64,000 nucleotides of DNA from Actinomadura roseirufa (GTDB taxonomy: Bacteria; Actinomycetota; Actinomycetes; Streptosporangiales; Streptosporangiaceae): contig NZ_CAACVB010000006.1 of the NCBI RefSeq assembly GCF_900659635.1, positions 28,191 through 92,190 of the forward strand, written 5' to 3'. The stretch's first letter is position 1. Each line of letters opens with the position of its first letter. The notes below the pieces were generated by a model. That model was not told where the DNA came from and searched no databases. It was given only the letters and a program-made list of their open reading frames with translations. This document shows positions 36,065 through 45,563 of this stretch, piece by piece. A program made the translations under genes and the position numbers.

Positions 36065-37213
36065 CTACTTGTCGATGTCGCCCACGACGAAGAACATGGA
36101 GCCGAGGATCGCGATCATGTCGGCGACCAGGTTGCCGGGCAGCAGCTCCGCCAGCACCTGGACGTTGTTGTACGAGGCGGACCGCAGCTTCAGCCGCCAC
36201 GGCGTCTTCTCCCCGTGCGACACCAGGTAGTAGCCGTTGATGCCGAGCGGGTTCTCCGTCCAGGCGTAGGTGTGGCCCTCGGGGACCTTCAGCACCTTCG
36301 GGAGCCGCTGGTTGATCGGCCCCGGCGGCAGCTCCGCGAGGCGGTCGAGGCAGGCGTCGGCGAGGTCGAGCGAGGCGTACACCTGGTCGAGCAGGCACTC
36401 GAACCGGGCCAGGCAGTCGCCCTCGGACCGGGTCACGACGCGCACGTCGAGGTCGCCGTAGGCGAGGTACGGCTCGTCGCGGCGCAGGTCGAAGTCCAGG
36501 CCGGACGCCCGCGCGATCGGCCCGGACACGCCGTACTGCAGGATCTGCTCCCGCGTGAGCACGCCCACGCCTCGCGTGCGCGCCCGGAAGATCTCGTTCC
36601 CCATGATGAGGTCGGCGAGGTCGCTCATCCGGTTGCGGACCTCGCTGACCGCGGCCCGCGCGCGCGTCGTCCAGCCCGCGGGCAGTTCCTCCTTGAGGCC
36701 GCCCACACGGTTGAACATGTAGTGCATGCGGCCGCCGGAGACCTCCTCCATCACCCGTTGCAGCGTCTCCCGCTCACGGAACGCGTAGAAGATCGGCGTG
36801 ATCGCGCCCACTTCGAGCGGATAGGAGCCGAGGAACATCAGGTGGTTCAGGACGCGGTTGAGCTCGGCCAGCAGCGTCCTGGTCCAGACGGCGCGCGCGG
36901 GCACCTCCATGCCCAGCATCCGCTCGACGGCGAGCACGACCCCCAGCTCGCTGGAGAACGCCGACAGCCAGTCGTGCCGGTTGGCGAGCACGATGATCTG
37001 CCGGAAGTCGCGCACCTCGAAGAGCTTCTCCGCGCCCCGGTGCATGTAGCCGATGATGGGCTCGGCGGCCGATATCCGCTCGCCGTCCAAGGTCAGCCGG
37101 AGCCGGAGCACGCCGTGCGTGGACGGGTGCTGGGGCCCGATGTTCAGGGTCATGTCCTCGGTGGCGAGTTCTTTGGCGCCCGCCCCGATACCGACGATCC
37201 GCTCGGTGGTCAT
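36065..37213 (-). CDS. nuoD: NADH-quinone oxidoreductase subunit D (stand-alone paralogue)
   Basis: A 382-residue 49-kDa/NuoD-type protein related to group 4 hydrogenase large subunits. It has [34 protein letters not shown], the quinone-site region [12 protein letters not shown] and the C-terminal [18 protein letters not shown]. In complex I it forms part of the quinone pocket. No other nuo genes are nearby, so this is the orphan second copy seen in many actinobacteria, probably combining with subunits elsewhere. ATG 37213 has a purine-rich CGGAG upstream. Confidence 0.92.
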   Translation of the reverse strand: MTTERIVGIGAGAKELATEDMTLNIGPQHPSTHGVLRLRLTLDGERISAAEPIIGYMHRGAEKLFEVRDFRQIIVLANRHDWLSAFSSELGVVLAVERMLGMEVPARAVWTRTLLAELNRVLNHLMFLGSYPLEVGAITPIFYAFRERETLQRVMEEVSGGRMHYMFNRVGGLKEELPAGWTTRARAAVSEVRNRMSDLADLIMGNEIFRARTRGVGVLTREQILQYGVSGPIARASGLDFDLRRDEPYLAYGDLDVRVVTRSEGDCLARFECLLDQVYASLDLADACLDRLAELPPGPINQRLPKVLKVPEGHTYAWTENPLGINGYYLVSHGEKTPWRLKLRSASYNNVQVLAELLPGNLVADMIAILGSMFFVVGDIDK

Positions 37214-37291
37214 GGTCGTATCTCCGCCGCTCGGCTCACCGCTTCATAGTCGCATGGCAGCGGTGCCGGTTATCCGGTTGACTAGGGGGCG

Positions 37292-37900
37292 ATGAACCCG
37301 AGTCCTGGTGAACCGCCTTACGAGCCCGTCGCGCCGCCGGCGTCCCCGGACCCGGCGCGCCCGCCCGCGCCGCCGGGCGCGGTCGCCGCTCCCCCCATGT
37401 ACCGGGCCGCCGAGGCGTTCGCGCCCGGCGACGGCCTCCACTGGTCGCCGATCTCAGGTCTGCACACCCTTCACCGGCTGCTCACGGCCTTGCTGTGGGC
37501 CCTGCCCGTCGGCGCGGTGGGTGGATTCCTGGTCTGGCGCAACAACGGCGGTGCTCCGGGCCTGGTCGTCTGGGTCCTGATCGTCGTGGTCGTGGTCGCC
37601 CTTGCCGGGATCGTCGCCGAACTGGACCGCCGGTCCTACGGGTACGTGGAGCGCGCAGACGACCTCGTCGTCATGCACGGCGTGTTCGTGAAGCGCCTCA
37701 TCGTCGTCCCTTACGGCCGCATGCAGTTCGTGGACGTGACGGCGGGGCTGCTGGAGCGGTGGATGAGGATCGCCACCGTGCGCATGCACACCGCCGCGGC
37801 CGCCACGGACGCGACCATCCCGGGCTTGCCCGCCGCAGAGGCGGGTCTTCTCCGCGACCGCCTCGCCCAGAAGGGCGAGGCACGGAGCATGGGCCTATGA
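37292..37900 (+). CDS. Bacterial PH-domain membrane protein (YdbS-like)
   Basis: A 202-residue membrane protein. A Pro-rich cytosolic N-terminus (1-40) is followed by two hydrophobic segments ([19 protein letters not shown] and [18 protein letters not shown]). A bPH2 (DUF304) domain follows: [57 protein letters not shown]. Function in actinobacteria is unknown. It overlaps the next bPH2 gene by 4 bp, the usual YdbS-YdbT pair. Confidence 0.9.
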   Translation: MNPSPGEPPYEPVAPPASPDPARPPAPPGAVAAPPMYRAAEAFAPGDGLHWSPISGLHTLHRLLTALLWALPVGAVGGFLVWRNNGGAPGLVVWVLIVVVVVALAGIVAELDRRSYGYVERADDLVVMHGVFVKRLIVVPYGRMQFVDVTAGLLERWMRIATVRMHTAAAATDATIPGLPAAEAGLLRDRLAQKGEARSMGL

Positions 37901-39567
37901 GCGGCCCCTACGGACCTCCGTACGGCCGGCCACCGGGCGACTCCGGCCCTCCAGACCCGTACGGCAGGCCCCAGAGCGCACAAGGACCGCCTCAAGGTCC
38001 GCAGGGCCCCTACGGTCCGCAGGGCCCAGGACCGCATGGCCCTCCTCCCGGGGCTCCGGGGCCGTACGGCCCGCCCGGCCCGTACGGACGGCCTGGACCG
38101 TATGGGCAGCCTGGACCGTACGGGCAGCCCGGTCCGCAGGGGCAGCCCGGTCCGTATGGTCCTCCTCGTCCTCCCTATGGGCCGCCTGGCCCGCCCTATG
38201 GCCAGCCATATCCGCCGTACGGTTACCCTCCGCCCGGGTACCGCCCGCCCGTCAGGTTCTCCGAGGGCACGCATCGGCTGCATTGGGCGACCGCTCCGCT
38301 GCGCGCGTTCACCATCCTCATCGTCTACTTCGTGCTGCTCGGATTTCCCCTGCTGCTGACGCAGACGTCCGACGGCATCCGCCTCGAACTCACCCCCGCG
38401 GTCGTCGGCAGGTTCCTGGCCGTCACCGTCCCCATGGGGCTCATCGCCGTGGGGTCGGGCCTGTGGGCCTGGCGGGGGCTGCGCTTCCGTATCGAGGACG
38501 ACGACCTCGTCGTGGAGACCGGGCTGCTCCGCAAACGCAAGCGCCGCATCCCGCTGTCCCGGATCCAGGCCATCGACGTCGTCCGTCCGCTGGTCACGCG
38601 GGTGTTCGCGCTCGCCGAGGTGCGGGTGGAGCTCGCGGGCGGAGAGCAGAGCGAGATCGCGCTGCGCTACCTGGGACGGCATCCCGCGCAGGACCTGCGG
38701 GCCGAGCTCCTCGCCCGCGCGGCGGGGCTGCCGGGTCACACGCCCGAGGCGCCCGAGCGGCACCTGTGGCGCGTCCCGTTCGGCGCGCTCTTCGGGTCTC
38801 TGCTCCTGCGGCTGCCCGTCCTGGGAGCGGGCCTGCTCTTCCTGGCCTCGCTCATCTTCCTGGCGGCGTACGCCGAGGGCGGGATGCTCGCGGTCGCCGT
38901 TCCCGTCCTGCTCGGGCTGATCCGGGCCGTCATCGCGCCTCTGGTGATGTACGCCAACTTCACCGTGGCGATGTCCCCGGACGGGATCCGGCTGCGGTAC
39001 GGGCTCCTGGAGACGCGCATGCAGACCCTTCCGCCGGGACGGGTGCAGGCCGTCAGAATCGTCGAGCCGGCGATCTGGCGCACATTCGGCTGGGCCCGGA
39101 TCGAGGTCACCGTCGCCGGGTACGCGGGGGAGCGCCAGGCGTTGTCCTCGACTCTCCTGCCGGTGGCGCCGCGCCAGGTCGCGATGCACCTGGTGTCGCA
39201 GGTGTTCCCGGGGACGCACGTCGACGCCGTCCCGCTGCTGCCCGCGTCCGCGAAGGGAGTGTCGATCGACCGCGCCGATGGGGCGGGCACCGACGACGTG
39301 GTGTTCGTCTCCAGGCACGGGTGGCCTTGCCGCCGCACGGACGTCATCGCCCACGCGCGCGCGCAGAGCGTGCGCCTCACCACGAACCCGTTCCAGCGGC
39401 TGCTCGGGCTGGCGACCGTCCATGTGGACGCGCCCCCGGGGCCGGTGCAGGTCGCCGCCACCGACCGGGATCTCGGCGAGGCCCGCGCGATCGTCGAGTC
39501 GACCGCGCGCCGGTCCGAGGCCGCCCGTCGCGCGTCCGGCGACCCGTCCCGCTGGGCGGCCCGCTGA
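37897..39567 (+). CDS. Multi-PH-domain membrane protein (YdbT-like)
   Basis: A 556-residue partner of the preceding protein. Residues 1-120 are a Gly/Pro/Tyr/Gln-rich repeat tail (GPYGQPGP units). Membrane segments ([18 protein letters not shown] and others) alternate with three bPH2-type domains, for example [40 protein letters not shown] and the C-terminal [20 protein letters not shown]. The GPYGQ repeats resemble low-complexity tails of actinobacterial membrane proteins. Role unknown; an envelope-stress or bacteriocin-resistance function has been suggested for the Bacillus relatives. Confidence 0.9.
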   Translation: MSGPYGPPYGRPPGDSGPPDPYGRPQSAQGPPQGPQGPYGPQGPGPHGPPPGAPGPYGPPGPYGRPGPYGQPGPYGQPGPQGQPGPYGPPRPPYGPPGPPYGQPYPPYGYPPPGYRPPVRFSEGTHRLHWATAPLRAFTILIVYFVLLGFPLLLTQTSDGIRLELTPAVVGRFLAVTVPMGLIAVGSGLWAWRGLRFRIEDDDLVVETGLLRKRKRRIPLSRIQAIDVVRPLVTRVFALAEVRVELAGGEQSEIALRYLGRHPAQDLRAELLARAAGLPGHTPEAPERHLWRVPFGALFGSLLLRLPVLGAGLLFLASLIFLAAYAEGGMLAVAVPVLLGLIRAVIAPLVMYANFTVAMSPDGIRLRYGLLETRMQTLPPGRVQAVRIVEPAIWRTFGWARIEVTVAGYAGERQALSSTLLPVAPRQVAMHLVSQVFPGTHVDAVPLLPASAKGVSIDRADGAGTDDVVFVSRHGWPCRRTDVIAHARAQSVRLTTNPFQRLLGLATVHVDAPPGPVQVAATDRDLGEARAIVESTARRSEAARRASGDPSRWAAR

Positions 39568-39749
39568 CCGTTCGCCGGGCCATGGTCTCAAAGCGCCCGG
39601 CCCAGGGGCTCGCCCCTGACCCGACTCGTGCGAGCGCTGCGTCGCGCCCGCGTGACGGCTGAGGTGCGCTTCGAAATGGCCTCCATGCCGTCCCCGTGAG
39701 GCGTGCGATTCGCCGTTCCAGGGTGGGGGTTCGGGCATATCGTCGGGGC

Positions 39750-40958
39750 ATGAGCGATATGTCCTATGACCCGTGGGCGTCGGCGTTTGTGGCCGACCCT
39801 TATCCGGTGTTCGCGCGCCTGCGCGGCGAGCGGCCGGTGTTCTTCCACGAGCCGACCGGGCAATGGGTCGTCAGCCGGTACGAGGATGTGAACGCGCTGC
39901 TGCGGGACCGGCGCCTCGGCCGCTCCTACCTGCACGTCGCGGCGCACGAGGAGTTCGGGCAGGAGCCGGAGGCGGAGTTCCTCAAGCCGTTCTGGGACCT
40001 CGTGCGGGCGGGCATGCTCGACGTCGAGCCGCCCACGCACACCCGGCTGCGGCGCCTGGTGTCCAAGGCGTTCACCGCGCGGATGGTCGAGGGACTGCGG
40101 CCGACGATCACCAGGCTCGCGGGAGACCTGGCGGAGGGGTTCGCCGCCAAGGGCGGCGGCGACCTGATCGCCGAGGTCGCCGAGCCGCTGCCGGTGAACG
40201 TGATCGCCGAGATGCTGGGCGTGCCGGTGCCGGACCGGCACCTGCTGCGGCCCTGGTCGGCCGACATCTGCGGCATGTACGAGCTGAACCCGCCGCCGGA
40301 GGTGCAGCGGACGGCGGTCCGCGCGGCCGTGGAGTTCTCCGACTACCTGCGCGGGCTGGCCAGGGCCCGGCGGGACGACCCGCGCGACGACCTGATCACG
40401 GCGCTGGCCCAGGTCGTCGACGAGGGGGACCGGCTCACCGAGGACGAGCTGATCGGCACCTGCGTCCTGCTGCTCAACGCGGGCCACGAGGCGACGGTCA
40501 ACGCGACCGGGAACGGCTGGTGGGCGCTCTTCCGCAACCTTGGGGAACTGGAGCGGTTGCGGGCCGATCCGTCGCTCGTGTCCACGGCGGTGGAGGAACT
40601 GCTCCGGTACGAGACGCCCGCCCCGATGTTCGAGCGCTGGGTGCTGGAGGACATCACCGTCGCCGGTGTGGACATTCCCCGTGGCGCGGAGGTCGCGTTG
40701 CAGTTCGCGTCGGCGAACCGGGACCCGGAGGTGTTCCCCGATCCCGACCGGCTCGACCTGAGCCGTGACCCGAACCCCCACATCACCTTCGGGCTCGGCA
40801 TCCACTACTGCCTGGGGGCTCCTCTGGCCCGCATCGAGATGGCCGAGTCGTTCGGGGCGCTGCTGCGGGCCGCTCCCGGTCTCCGGCTTGCCACCGAGCC
40901 GGTGTGGAAGCCGGGTTTCGTCCTACGTGGCCTGGAGGCCCTCTACGTGGAGTGCTGA
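39750..40958 (+). CDS. Cytochrome P450
   Basis: A 402-residue soluble bacterial P450. The I-helix reads LLNAGHEATVN, where Ala occupies the position after the acidic residue normally held by Thr, with Thr next. The K-helix ExxR is EELLRYETP. The heme loop is FGLGIHYCLGAPLARIE with the axial Cys. Substrate is unknown; no ferredoxin or biosynthetic genes are adjacent. ATG 39750 has TATCGT 6 nt upstream and looks leaderless. Its 3' end overlaps the convergent methyltransferase gene by 16 bp. Confidence 0.93.
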   Translation: MSDMSYDPWASAFVADPYPVFARLRGERPVFFHEPTGQWVVSRYEDVNALLRDRRLGRSYLHVAAHEEFGQEPEAEFLKPFWDLVRAGMLDVEPPTHTRLRRLVSKAFTARMVEGLRPTITRLAGDLAEGFAAKGGGDLIAEVAEPLPVNVIAEMLGVPVPDRHLLRPWSADICGMYELNPPPEVQRTAVRAAVEFSDYLRGLARARRDDPRDDLITALAQVVDEGDRLTEDELIGTCVLLLNAGHEATVNATGNGWWALFRNLGELERLRADPSLVSTAVEELLRYETPAPMFERWVLEDITVAGVDIPRGAEVALQFASANRDPEVFPDPDRLDLSRDPNPHITFGLGIHYCLGAPLARIEMAESFGALLRAAPGLRLATEPVWKPGFVLRGLEALYVEC

Positions 40959-41986
40959 GCCAGCGAGTCCTGAGGTAGGGAGCCCTGAGCCAGGGACGGA
41001 GGGATCGGGATGTTCACGGCCTGGGCCAGCCACCCGAAGCCGCCGAGCCCGGACGGGTCGGTCAGCTCCGCGTCCTCTCCCGCGCTGCAGAGCGCGCTCA
41101 GGTAGCCGCGCGGGTCGCGGTGGGCCAGCTCCAGAGGGGGGCGGGTGCCCGACAGGCCGAGGGCGCGCAGCGCGGCCCGCTGGGTGGTGAGGACGCTCGC
41201 GGTGGCGCCCGCGCGCTCGCCCGCGATGGCGCAGGCGTCGAGCGCGACGTGGGCGGTGACGTCGCAGGACCCGTCCGGGACGGCGGGGACGGTGGAGCCG
41301 TCGCGGTATCCCGCCAGCGTCCCGTAGGCGGGGCGGGTCACGCGGGAATGGGAGTAGTCCACGGCGACCGCGAGGCCGCGGCCGAGCCGCCGGACCACCG
41401 ACGCCCAGGCGGCGCAGCGGGGATGGCCGATCTCGGCGCGGTCGCCCGCCTCGGCGAGCGGCCACCAGCGCTCCAGCCAGTCGCTGTCCTCGGTGGTGGG
41501 GCGCGGGCCGGGCCGCTCCGCGCCGCTGGACGGGTCGACCAGGACGGTCCGGACGCCGTCGGGCGTGCGTTCGGCCACGTCCAGCGGGACGTTGTCGAGC
41601 CACTCGTTGGCCACCACGAGCCCGGTGACGGCCTCGGGCGGGTCGGGCCGCCAGGCCACCCGGTCCGGGACCTCGGCCGGTCTGGGCGCGATCTCCACGG
41701 CGACGGGGGCGAGCCGGTCGGCGAGCTCGCGCGGCGCACAGGCCAGGACGTTGCCGAGCAGCCGCCCCGACCCGGCGCCCATGTCGACGAGGTCGAGCCG
41801 ATCGGGGTGCCCGAGCGCGGCGTCGACCTCGGCCAGCAGCCGGACGATCGCCGCGGCGAACCGCGGTGAGGCGTGCACGGAGGTGCGGAAGTGCTCGGCC
41901 GGGCGTTCACCTCGCCGGTAGAAGCCGCCTTCCCCGTACAGCGCCCGCTCCATCGCGGTGCGCCATGTCAGCCACATGTCAGCCAC
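40943..41986 (-). CDS. MidA/NDUFAF7-type SAM-dependent methyltransferase
   Basis: A 347-residue class I methyltransferase of the DUF185 (MidA/NDUFAF7) family. It has HFRTSVHASPRFAAAIVRLL, the SAM motif LVDMGAGSGRLLGNVL, LVVANEWLDNVPLDV and VAVDYSHSR. Human NDUFAF7 methylates an arginine of the complex I subunit homologous to NuoD. An orphan nuoD lies 3.7 kb away on the same strand, which makes NuoD a candidate substrate (inference). The C-terminus (SLAQGSLPQDSLAQHST) contains short repeats at the overlap with the P450 end. Confidence 0.85.
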   Translation of the reverse strand: MADMWLTWRTAMERALYGEGGFYRRGERPAEHFRTSVHASPRFAAAIVRLLAEVDAALGHPDRLDLVDMGAGSGRLLGNVLACAPRELADRLAPVAVEIAPRPAEVPDRVAWRPDPPEAVTGLVVANEWLDNVPLDVAERTPDGVRTVLVDPSSGAERPGPRPTTEDSDWLERWWPLAEAGDRAEIGHPRCAAWASVVRRLGRGLAVAVDYSHSRVTRPAYGTLAGYRDGSTVPAVPDGSCDVTAHVALDACAIAGERAGATASVLTTQRAALRALGLSGTRPPLELAHRDPRGYLSALCSAGEDAELTDPSGLGGFGWLAQAVNIPIPPSLAQGSLPQDSLAQHST

Positions 41987-42103
41987 TCGATCACCAACGA
42001 CGCCACGACTGTGACGTTACCGTGAGGCGACCATCCCTGCGGTGGATGCGATTCCGACTTGGGGCTGATTTCCACCTGACCTGGGCTGCATACCCTGGGG
42101 CGC

Positions 42104-43273
42104 ATGGTCGGCAAGCTGTGGGAGTGGACGCGTGCCCAGAAGGCACTGGTCGACGCTTCCTTCGCTTTTCCGCTGTTGCTCCTGTCCCTCCCGGACTTGC
42201 TCGGGGTCAGGTTCAAGCACCCGGACATCGGACACCTTGTTCTGGCCCTGTTCCTGCTGGCGCCCCTCGTGCTGCGCAGGCGGTTCCCTCGGACGGTCTT
42301 CGCGGTGGTCGCGCTCGCCTCGTGCGTCCAATGGCTGCTGGGGGTCCATCCCCTTCCGGGGAACGTCGCGGTCCTGATGGGCCTGTACACGGTCGCCGCG
42401 GCCTTCCCCTTCCGGTGGGGCCTGGCCGCGGCGCTCGTGGGGGAGCTCGGCGCGGTCATGGTGACGGCCAGGTACACCGAGGACGCCGCCACGAAGTCGA
42501 CGTTCGTCATGATCACGGCGCTGGTCGTGGGCACGTGGATCCTCGGCCTGCACATGCGGACGCGCCGCGCGTACCTGCGGTCGGTGGAGGAGCGGGCCGA
42601 GCGGCTGGAGCGGGAGCGGGACGCCGAGGTCCAGATGGCCATGGCCGCCGAGCGGGCCCGCATCGCCCGCGAGCTGCACGACGTCGTGGCGCACAACGTG
42701 AGCGTGATCGTGGTGCAGGCGGACGGCGCGACCTACGCCATCGAGCGGGATCCCGCCAAGGCCGGGCAGGCGCTGGAGACGATCTCCTCGACGGGGAGGC
42801 TGGCGCTGGCGGAGATGCGCCGGCTGCTCGGTGTGCTGCGCGAGGGCGACGACGCGGGGGCCTACGCGCCGCAGCCCGGGGTCGCGCAGCTGGACGAGCT
42901 GGTCGAGCAGGTCCGCTCGTCCGGGCTGGACGTGCGGTACGAGGTGGACGGGCCGCCCGCGGCGATGTCGGAAGGGCGGCAGCTGACGGTGTTCAGGATT
43001 GTTCAGGAGGCGTTGACCAATACCCTCAAGCACGCCGGGGCGCAGGTCGCCGCGGACGTCCGGCTGCGGTACTCGGGCGGCGCCGTGGAGGTCAGGGTCA
43101 TCGACGACGGGCGCGGCGCGGCGGCGATGAACGACGGCCGCGGGCACGGCCTGGTGGGCATGCGCGAGCGCGCCGCCGTCTACGGCGGCAGCGTCCGGGC
43201 GGCGCCGCGGCCGGGCGGGGGCTTCGAGGTGGTCGCGCGGATTCCGGTGGGTGAGGAGGAGCTGGCGGCATGA
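42104..43273 (+). CDS. NarL-type sensor histidine kinase
   Basis: A 389-residue membrane sensor kinase of the HisKA_3 type. Residues 1-150 hold four to five hydrophobic segments. The phosphoacceptor helix is RIARELHDVVAHNVSVIVVQ (His in ELHD). The HATPase part has QEALTNTLKHAG and GRGHGLVGMRERAAVYGG. ATG 42104 has TACCCT 7 nt upstream, so it may be leaderless. It forms a pair with the response regulator 133 bp downstream. Confidence 0.94.
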   Translation: MVGKLWEWTRAQKALVDASFAFPLLLLSLPDLLGVRFKHPDIGHLVLALFLLAPLVLRRRFPRTVFAVVALASCVQWLLGVHPLPGNVAVLMGLYTVAAAFPFRWGLAAALVGELGAVMVTARYTEDAATKSTFVMITALVVGTWILGLHMRTRRAYLRSVEERAERLERERDAEVQMAMAAERARIARELHDVVAHNVSVIVVQADGATYAIERDPAKAGQALETISSTGRLALAEMRRLLGVLREGDDAGAYAPQPGVAQLDELVEQVRSSGLDVRYEVDGPPAAMSEGRQLTVFRIVQEALTNTLKHAGAQVAADVRLRYSGGAVEVRVIDDGRGAAAMNDGRGHGLVGMRERAAVYGGSVRAAPRPGGGFEVVARIPVGEEELAA

Positions 43274-43390
43274 CGGAGCGAAGTGAGGGCGGGGGGTGTG
43301 GGGGGTCGTCCCTCCACGGGTGATGGGAATGACGGAGCGAAGCGAGGGCATGAGCGCCGTTCTTGTCCGGGGGGTGTGGGGGGTCGCCCC
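43271..43390 (+). repeat. Imperfect direct repeat between kinase and regulator genes
   Basis: The module GACGGAGCGAAG(T/C)GAGGGC plus GGGGGGTGTGGGGGGTCG occurs twice, at 43272-43308 and 43331-43387, with a short extra insert in the second copy. It starts at the kinase stop codon and ends 16 bp before the regulator start. It may be a duplicated intergenic repeat unit; similar GGGGTGTGGGGG units may recur elsewhere in the genome. Confidence 0.6.
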
Positions 43391-43405
43391 CGACGGTGGG
43401 AAGGC

Positions 43406-44110
43406 ATGACGGTGGGGGACGCGTGGGAAAAGGAGCCTCCGATCCGGGTCGTTCTGGTCGATGACCAGGAGCTGGTGCGGACGGGGTTCATGATGGTCCT
43501 GGACGCGCAGCCGGACATCGAGGTCGTCGGCGAGGCGGGGGACGGCGTGCAGGCGCTGGACCTGCTGCGGGTCACGCGGGCGGACGTCGTGCTCATGGAC
43601 GTGCGGATGCCGCGGATGGACGGCATCGAGGCGACCCGGCGGGTGGTCGCCGCCGCCGGGCCGAAGGTGATCATCCTGACCACGTTCGACCTGGACGAGT
43701 ACGCGTTCGCGGCGATCAAGGCGGGGGCGGGCGGGTTCCTGCTGAAGGACGCGGGGCCGGCGCAGCTCATCGAGGCGATCAAGTCGGTGCACTCGGGGGA
43801 CGCGGTGGTGGCGCCGAGCACGACCAAGCGGCTGCTCGACCGGTTCGCGCTGCACCTCCCGGACGCCGAGCAGCGGGCCGGCGGCGCGCTGGAGACGCTG
43901 ACCGACCGGGAGCGGGAGGTGCTGCTGCTGGTGGCGCGCGGGATGTCGAACGGGGAGATCGCGGAGCGGCTGTACGTGTCGGAGGCGACGGTCAAGACGC
44001 ACATGGGCCGGATCCTGATGAAGCTGGGGCTGCGGGACCGGGTGCAGGCGGTGGTGTTCGCCTATGAGACAGGTCTGGTCAGAAGCGGCCAAAAAGACAA
44101 CTCTCTGTAA
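43406..44110 (+). CDS. NarL/FixJ-type response regulator
   Basis: A 234-residue response regulator. The receiver has VVLVDDQELVRTGFMMVLDA, the phosphorylation site VVLMDVRMPRMDG and the switch Lys in FLLKDAGPAQLIEAI. The C-terminal LuxR HTH is LTDREREVLLLVARGMSNGE, then IAERLYVSEATVKTHMGRI. ATG 43406 has GGGAAGG upstream; the longer frame runs through the intergenic repeat. The kinase gene is the likely partner, and the ABC exporter downstream with its palindrome is a plausible target. Confidence 0.94.
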   Translation: MTVGDAWEKEPPIRVVLVDDQELVRTGFMMVLDAQPDIEVVGEAGDGVQALDLLRVTRADVVLMDVRMPRMDGIEATRRVVAAAGPKVIILTTFDLDEYAFAAIKAGAGGFLLKDAGPAQLIEAIKSVHSGDAVVAPSTTKRLLDRFALHLPDAEQRAGGALETLTDREREVLLLVARGMSNGEIAERLYVSEATVKTHMGRILMKLGLRDRVQAVVFAYETGLVRSGQKDNSL

Positions 44111-44270
44111 CGGCTTGATCATTCTGAGATGACCATTTGCCTTCGGTGTGAGGCATCTCAGCCCCTTCTCGGAAAGTAGCGGGGTAGCTACCGTACGCGA
44201 CGCCCGATTCAGGACGGCGTCGGTCATGTCATCTCGGGTCCACCAGAACCCGACGTACGGGAGGATTTTC

Positions 44271-44507
44271 GTGATCAAGAAGCTCGCCGTCACCGGCGTC
44301 CTCGGGCTCGCCGTCGCGGGCACGATGCTGTCCGCCGTTCCCGCCAACGCCGACATCGAGACCAGCGGGGACTTCGGGATCCTGTCCGGCAACCAGTTCG
44401 TCGCGCCGATCTCGATCCCGATCAACGTCTGTGGCAACGCCGTGGCGATCGTCGGCATCGCCAAGGCCGGCTGCAAGGGCGGTGCCTCGGTGCACCAGAA
44501 GTTCTGA
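44271..44507 (+). CDS. Small secreted chaplin-like (DUF320) protein
   Basis: A 78-residue exported peptide. The signal peptide (IKKLAVTGVLGLAVAGTML) ends near ANA. The mature part, SGNQFVAPISIPINVCGNAV, then AIVGIAKAGCKGGAS, resembles the chaplin domain, with two cysteines about 12 residues apart. Chaplins assemble into amyloid-like hydrophobic layers on aerial hyphae. This one lacks the exact GNSVN/NG signature, so the match is approximate. GTG 44271 has GGGAGG 6-11 nt upstream. It sits between a two-component system and an ABC exporter. Confidence 0.78.
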   Translation: MIKKLAVTGVLGLAVAGTMLSAVPANADIETSGDFGILSGNQFVAPISIPINVCGNAVAIVGIAKAGCKGGASVHQKF

Positions 44508-44513
44508 TCCGCG

Positions 44514-44580
44514 GCCGTCCGGGACGATCCGGACGGCAGGATGCGCTGGACGCCGGAGGTCTCTACGAGAGCCTCCGGCG
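44514..44580 (+). terminator. Double hairpin terminator after chaplin-like gene
   Basis: Two perfect stems in tandem: GCCGTCCGG (44514-44522 with 44529-44537) and CGCCGGAGG (44551-44559 with 44572-44580). They begin 7 bp after the stop codon. Confidence 0.75.
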
Positions 44581-44652
44581 TTCGCCTTTCCAGGGTGTGC
44601 GGGGGACGGGCAAGCGCGCGCGGGCACGGGTCGGCAAAAGGGGCGACGGGTA

Positions 44653-44672
44653 TGTACGACTCAAGTCGTACA
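44653..44672. promoter_or_regulatory. 20-bp palindromic operator before ABC exporter
   Basis: TGTACGACT and AGTCGTACA flank a central CA, a perfect 9-2-9 dyad 115 bp upstream of the ATP-binding protein start. A further half-site (GAAGTCGGAC) lies near 44692. Dyads of this kind fit NarL/LuxR-type response regulators, such as the one encoded at 43406. Confidence 0.7.
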
Positions 44673-44786
44673 CAGCGCTCTGCGGGCGCCTGAAGTCGGA
44701 CGGTAAGCGTGACCTCGAAGCCGATGGCGGCGGGAGCGCCGGTTCCTAGCGTTGAGCACGGTCGTTCATCGTTCGAAGGAGTCACC

Positions 44787-45560
44787 GTGACCAGCACGTT
44801 CGCCAGCCCGCCCGGGGGATCGCCCGCCGCCGCGACAGGACCGGCCGTCGTGGCCACCGACGTGTCGAAGGTGTACGGGACCGGTGACGCCGCCGTGCAC
44901 GCGCTGCGCGGCGTCAGCGTCGGGTTCGCCCGCGGCGCGTTCACCGCGATCATGGGGCCGTCCGGGTCGGGCAAGTCCACGCTCATGCACTGCCTGGCGG
45001 GCCTCGACACGGTGAGCGGCGGGCGGATCGTGCTCGGCGACGCCGAGATCACCGGGCTGAGCGACCGGCAGCTGACGCTGCTGCGCCGCGACCGGGTGGG
45101 CTTCATCTTCCAGGCGTTCAACCTGCTGCCGACCCTCACCGCTGAGCAGAACATCCTGCTCCCCTTGGAACTCGCAGGGCGCAAGGTGGACCGGCGGTGG
45201 CTCGACCAGGTCGTCCAGGTGGTGGGGCTGAGCGATCGGCTCGCGCACCGGCCGAACGAACTGTCCGGTGGTCAGCAGCAGAGGGTGGCCTGCGCGCGCG
45301 CCCTGGTCGCCCGTCCCGATGTCATCTTCGCGGACGAGCCCACCGGCAACCTCGACTCGCACTCCGGTGCGGAAGTGCTGAGCTTCCTGCGCTCGTCCGT
45401 ACGGGAGATGGGCCAGACGATCGTCATGGTCACCCATGACCCGGTGGCCGCGTCCTACGCGGACCGCGTGGTGTTCCTGCGGGACGGCGAGATCGTGAGC
45501 GAGATCGTCCGGCCGACGCCGGACGCCGTGCTCGACCGGCTCAAGTCCCTGGGGGCCTGA
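44787..45560 (+). CDS. ABC transporter ATP-binding protein (MacB/LolD type)
   Basis: A 257-residue ATPase. Walker A is GPSGSGKST, the Q-loop follows FIFQAFNLLPTLT, the signature is LSGGQQQR, and Walker B is VIFADEPTGNLDS with a His switch in VTHD. FNLLPTLTAEQN is typical of the LolD/MacB class that works with FtsX-like permeases. GTG 44787 follows AAGGAG. It is 3 bp from the permease gene. Actinobacterial exporters of this class with a neighbouring NarL-type system often handle antibiotics or peptides; the substrate here is unknown. Confidence 0.95.
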   Translation: MTSTFASPPGGSPAAATGPAVVATDVSKVYGTGDAAVHALRGVSVGFARGAFTAIMGPSGSGKSTLMHCLAGLDTVSGGRIVLGDAEITGLSDRQLTLLRRDRVGFIFQAFNLLPTLTAEQNILLPLELAGRKVDRRWLDQVVQVVGLSDRLAHRPNELSGGQQQRVACARALVARPDVIFADEPTGNLDSHSGAEVLSFLRSSVREMGQTIVMVTHDPVAASYADRVVFLRDGEIVSEIVRPTPDAVLDRLKSLGA

Positions 45561-45563
45561 GCG

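Noticed and set aside
42017..45184. A 1055-residue minus-strand frame across the kinase, regulator and exporter genes
   Set aside because: It is a shadow of genes with intact catalytic motifs on the plus strand, common in high-GC DNA.
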